Virus record (IMG/VR): IMGVR_UViG_3300036770_006296
Coordinates: 62,001 to 126,000 of that record
Strand: one strand, 5' to 3'
From: a virus
Length of the DNA stretch: 64,000 bases
Position numbers and translations under genes: made by a program. Below are positions 60,177 through 64,000 of this stretch, one piece after another (position 1 is the first letter of the stretch; each line of letters starts with the position of its first letter). The notes under the pieces were generated by a model, which was not told the origin of the DNA, did no database searches, and saw only the letters and a program-made list of their open reading frames with translations.

Positions 60177-60806
60177 ATGATAGCAACAATAATAGTTATA
60201 ATAAACATAGTACTTCTAGAAGTCATCCTAAGTATAGATAATGCAGCAGTGATGGCAACCATGGTTAAAAAGCTTCCACAATCCCAACAAAAGAAAGCCC
60301 TCACCTATGGTATCTTAGGAGCATACCTCTTCAGAGGACTTGCACTCCTCTTTGCATCCCTACTCCTCTCCATAGCATGGCTGAAAATAGTCGGAGGCGC
60401 ATATCTGTTCTATATAGGTGTCAAAAGCCTCTCCCCTAAAACACCAGAAGGAGAAATTAAATCATCTCCCTCATTCTGGACCACAGTACTATCAATAGAA
60501 GTAATGGACCTTGTCTTTAGTATAGATAATGTCTTAGCTGCAGTAAGCTTCACCAAAAATCTCAACCTCATTATAGCAGGAGTATTCATAGGCATCCTTG
60601 GTATCAGATTTGCCACCACTAAATTCATCAACATCATCAATCAAAACCCACAGATAGAAAAAATAGCATACATAGTTATATCAGCACTAGGACTAAAACT
60701 CATCCTCTCCTATTTCTTACCATCCCTAAACACTGAATCAGTAGACCTAGCCTTCTCTATCCTCACTCTAGCAGCATTTACCATCCCACTAATCAAAAAG
60801 AGATAA
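60177..60806 (+). CDS. TerC-family integral membrane protein
   Basis: 209 residues with about seven membrane helices. Family motifs are present: LEVILSIDNAAVMA in helix 1 and IEVMDLVFSIDNVLAAVSF in helix 4, with a charged KKLPQSQQKKAL loop between. Known: TerC proteins take part in tellurite resistance and in metal (Mn, Ca) export or metallation of exported proteins. Homologues occur in some large phages. Probably early expressed and placed in the host inner membrane. Confidence 0.9.
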   Translation: MIATIIVIINIVLLEVILSIDNAAVMATMVKKLPQSQQKKALTYGILGAYLFRGLALLFASLLLSIAWLKIVGGAYLFYIGVKSLSPKTPEGEIKSSPSFWTTVLSIEVMDLVFSIDNVLAAVSFTKNLNLIIAGVFIGILGIRFATTKFINIINQNPQIEKIAYIVISALGLKLILSYFLPSLNTESVDLAFSILTLAAFTIPLIKKR

Positions 60807-60825
60807 AATAACACCTCTATTATAC

Positions 60826-60849
60826 AAGGGCCTTTTAGGCCCTTTTTTG
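60826..60849 (+). terminator. hairpin terminator
   Basis: AAGGGCC, TTTTA, GGCCCTT then T-run and GTG; ends the rightward early region. Confidence 0.86.
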
Positions 60850-60886
60850 TGACCCCACTTTTTGCCAACTCTTATCACTTCTTTCT

Positions 60887-60900
60887 CTGGGGCTCCTCAG
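60887..60900. repeat. intergenic dyad, variant CTGGGGCTCCTCAG
   Basis: Same sequence as the copy at 56047. Confidence 0.72.
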
Positions 60901-60933
60901 AGGGCTAAAGCTACCCAAGCAAGATTAAGCTCC

Positions 60934-60947
60934 CTGAGGCACCCTAG
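60934..60947. repeat. intergenic dyad, variant CTGAGGCACCCTAG
   Basis: Last recognisable copy in the window. Confidence 0.6.
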
Positions 60948-60981
60948 CGAAACCCCTCATCAACCCAAATATTAACCCCAC

Positions 60982-61056
60982 AAAAAAGGCCCCTTTAGAA
61001 GAGACCCTTTTTGCTTAGTTCTGTAACCAACTAAAAAAGATATATGGAGATCTTTT
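60982..61056 (-). ncRNA. candidate minus-strand small RNA
   Basis: Runs leftward from the promoter at 61063-61099 to an A-rich/T-rich hairpin at 60982-61013 (AAAAAGG...CCTTTTTTG on the minus strand). The leader contains GTTGGTTACAG, resembling the usual AACCAATTAA leader in reverse complement only by chance. No frame of useful length follows; beyond it lie only dyads and the opposing terminator. Confidence 0.45.
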
Positions 61057-61062
61057 ACATAG

Positions 61063-61099
61063 CTAATATAGAGATATTTCTACAATTAAAAAAATGATT
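61063..61099 (-). promoter_or_regulatory. early-type 37-bp promoter, leftward
   Basis: Minus strand AATCATTTTTTT to TATATTAG in exactly 37 bp, pointing away from the late genes at 61.5 kb and toward the end of the early region. Confidence 0.82.
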
Positions 61100-61129
61100 C
61101 CTGGGACTAGCTGAAGTTTTTTTAGTGGT

Positions 61130-61231
61130 CCAAAATGGCTAAAATGAGGGGCCTAAAAAGAGAGGTTTTTAGGGGGCTAAAATGGCTAAAATAAGGGGGC
61201 TAAAAAAGGGGGCTAAAATGGCTAAAATAGG
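61130..61231. repeat. GGGGGCTAAAATGGCTAAAAT repeats
   Basis: Three imperfect copies (about 61130, 61172 and 61211) of GGCTAAAATGGCTAAAAT, with GGGGGC in two of them. They lie in the gene-free boundary 60807-61535. The inverted repeat at 20283-20347 in the other boundary has similar GGGGGACTAAAA words. Confidence 0.78.
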
Positions 61232-61521
61232 CCCTTTTTGACCCCCTTATAAAAGTGTGCTATGGCCCCGGGGGATATATGTAATTTGGCCCCCGGCTTA
61301 GGGCTAGCAAAATTTTACGAGCCTCCCAAAATGGGTTTCTCTAGGGTTTACTCCGGACTATCTAGGAGGGTCTTGGATTGGTCTAAGGGAGTTACCCCTG
61401 TACATTATATAGGTTATCTCTGATTGTATAGGGGTGGGGCTGGGCCTTGAACAAGTGGTGTGTTCCAAAACCAAAATTTTTTTTTACAGAGAAACTATGG
61501 GTTCCTAGGGCTTCGCCTCGG

Positions 61522-61530
61522 TGATATATA
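61522..61530 (+). promoter_or_regulatory. late-type promoter motif
   Basis: GATATATAG and then ATGTATGAAACAT; preceded by GGTTCC...GGCTTCGCCTCG, a block repeated at 62177-62240 and 63205-63230. Confidence 0.58.
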
Positions 61531-61535
61531 GATGT

Positions 61536-62153
61536 ATGAAACATATTAGACTATTTGAAAGTTTTAAATCGAAACCAAAATATATCATAATGTATATTAA
61601 TAATTATCTGGATGAAGAGAGAAAGCTAAAGATTTTTGATGATTACGAAAAATGCCTTTATTATTTATTTTGGTTATATCTAAATCATAAGGAATTTGAT
61701 AAAAGACGGGATAAAAAGGAAGATACTCCTATTCCTGGGCCTAATCCATTTTCATCTTCTTTAGGAATTCCTGATGGTCCATGGAAAATATCGGTAACTA
61801 AGCAAGACACCCCTGGTGAGATAGGATTTGGTGAATTCATATATCTTAGTTATCTTGAGGGATACAATCAAATAGATTCGGAAAAAAGATTGGACATTTT
61901 AAAAAGAAGTAATTCATGGGATGAATTCCTGAAAAATTTCAAGCCTCAGGGATCATTAGATATTATTGAATACATCTACATATCTATGGATGATATAGAT
62001 CCTTCTTCTGATAGCTTTTATCCTACTCCTGATCCTCTTGAAGATATTAGTCAAAATCAGATACTTTTAGATATGAACAAGCTTCCTGGAGGATTAGATT
62101 CTTTGATACCTTATTCTGTGTATAAGGAAGATCCTTTTTTATATGTTAATTAA
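61536..62153 (+). CDS. late protein with MKHIRLFESF leader, paralogue of 49313
   Basis: 205 residues from the second ATG (61536), which gives MKHIRLFESFKSKPKY. After the leader, the body matches the early protein 49313 in IYLSYLEG, LKRSNSWDEFLKN and ISQNQILLDM, with extra Pro/Asp-rich insertions (TPIPGPNPFSSSLG). Unknown function. The presence of the leader only in the late copy fits a packaging role for the leader. Confidence 0.76.
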   Translation: MKHIRLFESFKSKPKYIIMYINNYLDEERKLKIFDDYEKCLYYLFWLYLNHKEFDKRRDKKEDTPIPGPNPFSSSLGIPDGPWKISVTKQDTPGEIGFGEFIYLSYLEGYNQIDSEKRLDILKRSNSWDEFLKNFKPQGSLDIIEYIYISMDDIDPSSDSFYPTPDPLEDISQNQILLDMNKLPGGLDSLIPYSVYKEDPFLYVN

Positions 62154-62231
62154 TAGGGCCGGGGTCCTAAAATCTGGGTGTGTTCCAAAACGAAATTTTT
62201 GCGTGCGTACTGGAATGGGTGTTCCCTCGAT

Positions 62232-62240
62232 GATATATAG
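62232..62240 (+). promoter_or_regulatory. late-type promoter motif
   Basis: GATATATAG then ATGTATGAAG, as at 61522. Confidence 0.58.
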
Positions 62241-62244
62241 ATGT

Positions 62245-63117
62245 ATGAAGTATATTAAGCTATTTGAAAATTTTAATGAGCCTGAACAGTTCTGTGAGTA
62301 TTGTTTAGAGCCTGTTGATCTTAAGCTTCTTTCTTATGAAGATAAAAGATCTTTTATAAACACAGGGTTATGCTCTAAGTGTTTAGCTGCAAAGAATGAT
62401 AAAAAATTTAATCCCGAGATAGGTTTTGATGACGTTGATGATTACCCTGAAATTGGTAAGAGAGGCAGTGAATTAGATTCTGCAGCTCTTGATGAATTGG
62501 AAAGCCTAGTGGAAAGGGCTATGAACTATCCGGTAACTAAGGATGGATATTTTAGGTTTTGGGCAGATTTCTTTAGATGGGAGGTTGCTAATAATTATTA
62601 TGGGGGCACACAGTTTTTTACTTTTGAAGTAGGAGGTAAACCATCTAAGGATAGAAAAGAATGGATTTATAAGGAGTATTCTCCTAGAACTTTAAAAGCA
62701 AGACCTGCTCTTAGAATAGGGGTTAAGCTTTTGGCTCTTAGAAAAAGATTTGCACCTGTATGGAAGGAATCTTCTGACTCTTCTTTTATGAGAAATACAA
62801 ATCCAGACGTTTCACCGAATACTCCATACCAGGATGATCTTAACAGGCTTGAGACATCTATTAAAGGGAACGTAAGAGGAGCCGTTATACATAATTGGAG
62901 TAATGCTGACCGTAAGGAATTCCATATGACACTTAGAAGAAATGCGTTGAGAAAAGTTGGATTGGCTAATAGACAAAAATTAATGGCTGATCTTGATTCA
63001 GGTGAATATTTTAAAAACCTTAGCTCTAGAGAACTTGAGGAATTAATGAATAATGCCTTAGATTCTGGTGATTTTAAAACTGTAGAGATTTTAAGAAAAA
63101 TTATGTATCCTGGATAG
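62245..63117 (+). CDS. late zinc-finger protein with MKYIKLFENF leader
   Basis: 290 residues from the ATG at 62245. Leader MKYIKLFENFNEPE is followed at once by FCEYCLEPVDLK...GLCSKCLAAK, a C-x2-C...C-x2-C zinc ribbon (residues ~16-50), an acidic linker, and a helical domain with FRFWADFFRWEVANNYYGG and KGNVRGAVIHNWSNADRKEF. The C-terminus is again helical. No family recognised; a packaged nucleic-acid-binding protein is possible. Confidence 0.72.
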   Translation: MKYIKLFENFNEPEQFCEYCLEPVDLKLLSYEDKRSFINTGLCSKCLAAKNDKKFNPEIGFDDVDDYPEIGKRGSELDSAALDELESLVERAMNYPVTKDGYFRFWADFFRWEVANNYYGGTQFFTFEVGGKPSKDRKEWIYKEYSPRTLKARPALRIGVKLLALRKRFAPVWKESSDSSFMRNTNPDVSPNTPYQDDLNRLETSIKGNVRGAVIHNWSNADRKEFHMTLRRNALRKVGLANRQKLMADLDSGEYFKNLSSRELEELMNNALDSGDFKTVEILRKIMYPG

Positions 63118-63321
63118 TAATCCTATTTCTTCTATAATGGTGGGGCCAGGCCCTAAAAATCATCATTGATTGGTTTTAAAAATTTTACGAGCGCGGTGGA
63201 ACAGGGGTTCCTATGGCTTCGCCTCGATTACATACCTTGCCCTCCGGGCTCCTAGATTTTTCTACAGATCTTAAAAACGGCCCTTGGGGCCTTGAGCCTA
63301 AGAATTCATTGATTAGATCTT

Positions 63322-63332
63322 GGATATATAAG
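63322..63332 (+). promoter_or_regulatory. late-type promoter motif
   Basis: GGATATATAAG, about 12 bp before the ATG at 63335. Confidence 0.55.
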
Positions 63333-63334
63333 AT

Positions 63335-63847
63335 ATGAAACATATTAAGCTATTTGAGGGTTTTAACGAGGAGCCTATTGTTATACCACAGTTTGTTAAG
63401 GATAGGTTAAGAGATCTGTGTCAGTACTTACGGTCAAGAGATTTATGGGGTTTGAGTATAGATTGTAATATTTATTATAGGGATGACGGGACCTGGAAAA
63501 GCGATTGGCCTATTAGAATTCAAAATAACGAGGGTAAATATGGAGTTTATATTCACTTTAATAGAACCCCAGAGAATTTAAGTGCTAGTGGGGGTATGTA
63601 CTCTGATAAGAATCCTCATATCTATTTTACTAAGGAGACTAATCCTCGTGAAGTGGGTGAGGATATTTATATCCCTTCAGACAATCCATTGGGTAGAGCG
63701 GCTTCTGGGACTCTATATAAAGGAACATATTTATCTGGACGTGGCTATATCAACCATGTAATTTCTAGAGCTTGCGGAGAGGATGAAGAATTTAAAAAAT
63801 TATTATGGGCTCTAATAACAGATATACAAGGAATTTTACCTTATTAA
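63335..63847 (+). CDS. late protein with MKHIKLFEGF leader
   Basis: 170 residues. Leader MKHIKLFEGFNEEPIV, then a helix (FVKDRLRDLCQYLRSRD) and a beta-rich part (VYIHFNRTPENLSASGGMYS). No family recognised. Third leader-bearing late gene in a row. Confidence 0.73.
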   Translation: MKHIKLFEGFNEEPIVIPQFVKDRLRDLCQYLRSRDLWGLSIDCNIYYRDDGTWKSDWPIRIQNNEGKYGVYIHFNRTPENLSASGGMYSDKNPHIYFTKETNPREVGEDIYIPSDNPLGRAASGTLYKGTYLSGRGYINHVISRACGEDEEFKKLLWALITDIQGILPY

Positions 63848-63860
63848 TCAAATATATCGT

Positions 63861-64000
63861 ATGATCTTTGTTAATGTATACGAGTACTCTTCAACATCAC
63901 ATGGCGATTATATAGTGTATAGATTTTACTCTGGTGACACCGAGGATTCTGTGAAACGTATGATTATAGAGCATACCATCGATTCGTGGGATGGTGCCGG
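63861..64000 (+). CDS. start of a gene cut by the window end
   Basis: 46 codons visible from the ATG at 63861: MIFVNVYEYSSTSHGDYIVY, then RFYSGDTEDSVKRMIIEH. The frame is open to the window end. ATATATCG lies just upstream. No family recognised. Confidence 0.6.
   Translation, partial: MIFVNVYEYSSTSHGDYIVYRFYSGDTEDSVKRMIIEHTIDSWDGA

Noticed and set aside
1-64000. tRNA genes
   Set aside because: No cloverleaf with a GGTTCGAATCC-type arm and CCA-side stem was recognised by eye; a tRNA scan would be needed to exclude them fully.

Overview
The window looks like part of a large, AT-rich, tailed-phage genome (probably a jumbo myovirus-like phage) that infects a Bacteroidota host, most likely a flavobacterium. 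Seen directly: short, tightly packed genes with few recognisable families; about 60 near-identical promoters whose -7 box reads TAnnTTTG or TAnnTTAG, the Bacteroidota type, where a TATAAT box would be expected in E. coli-like hosts; A-rich leaders without Shine-Dalgarno sequences; and a sigma factor close to the Bacteroidota primary sigma. A second, T4-late-like motif (GATATATA or TATAAATA-like) precedes genes whose products begin with a shared MKHIKLFE-type leader. No tRNA, rRNA, CRISPR array, integrase or transposase was seen.

Layout. (1) 1-20.1 kb: a cut-off structural gene, two OmpA-domain proteins sharing the leader MKKQVLSF-EF-FEA, then many minus-strand late genes mixed with a few early-type ones. 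These include a NUMOD1/histone-tail protein, a PD-(D/E)XK-like nuclease, a GAF-like protein, a DUF4326 protein, a 2OG-Fe oxygenase, a small prim-pol, a GT2 glycosyltransferase with a calcineurin-type phosphoesterase, a nine-gene tandem array of 20-residue-repeat proteins (15.2-19.4 kb), and a protein-kinase-like gene. (2) 20.1-21.1 kb: a non-coding boundary with inverted repeats and odd composition. (3) 21.1-60.8 kb: a long plus-strand run of small expression cassettes. Each is a promoter with an almost invariant 37-bp layout, one to three genes, usually a hairpin terminator ending in T-tract-GTG, and often a CTGGGGAACCCCAG-type dyad. The run holds HTH regulators, Api92-like and RadA-like proteins, a MoxR-type ATPase with two VWA partners, five dispersed repeat (LRR-like) proteins, the sigma factor, zinc-finger proteins, many small acidic proteins, microproteins, candidate small RNAs and a TerC-family membrane protein. 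(4) 60.8-61.5 kb: a second non-coding boundary with a minus-strand promoter and GGGGGCTAAAATGG repeats. (5) 61.5-64 kb: late-promoter genes again, each with the MKHIKLFE-type leader; the last gene is cut by the window end.

How it works together (inference): the 37-bp promoters would fire early, possibly with the phage sigma factor, to express the many small host-takeover genes. Late genes use the GATATATA motif. Their common N-terminal leader resembles in position and character the capsid-targeting leaders of T4 internal proteins, suggesting that a set of proteins (kinase-like, OmpA-like, zinc-finger and others) is packaged in the head and injected. A second shared peptide, KGxxMLxRFG, sits at the C-terminus, the N-terminus or inside at least twelve otherwise different proteins and is the least explained feature of the window.
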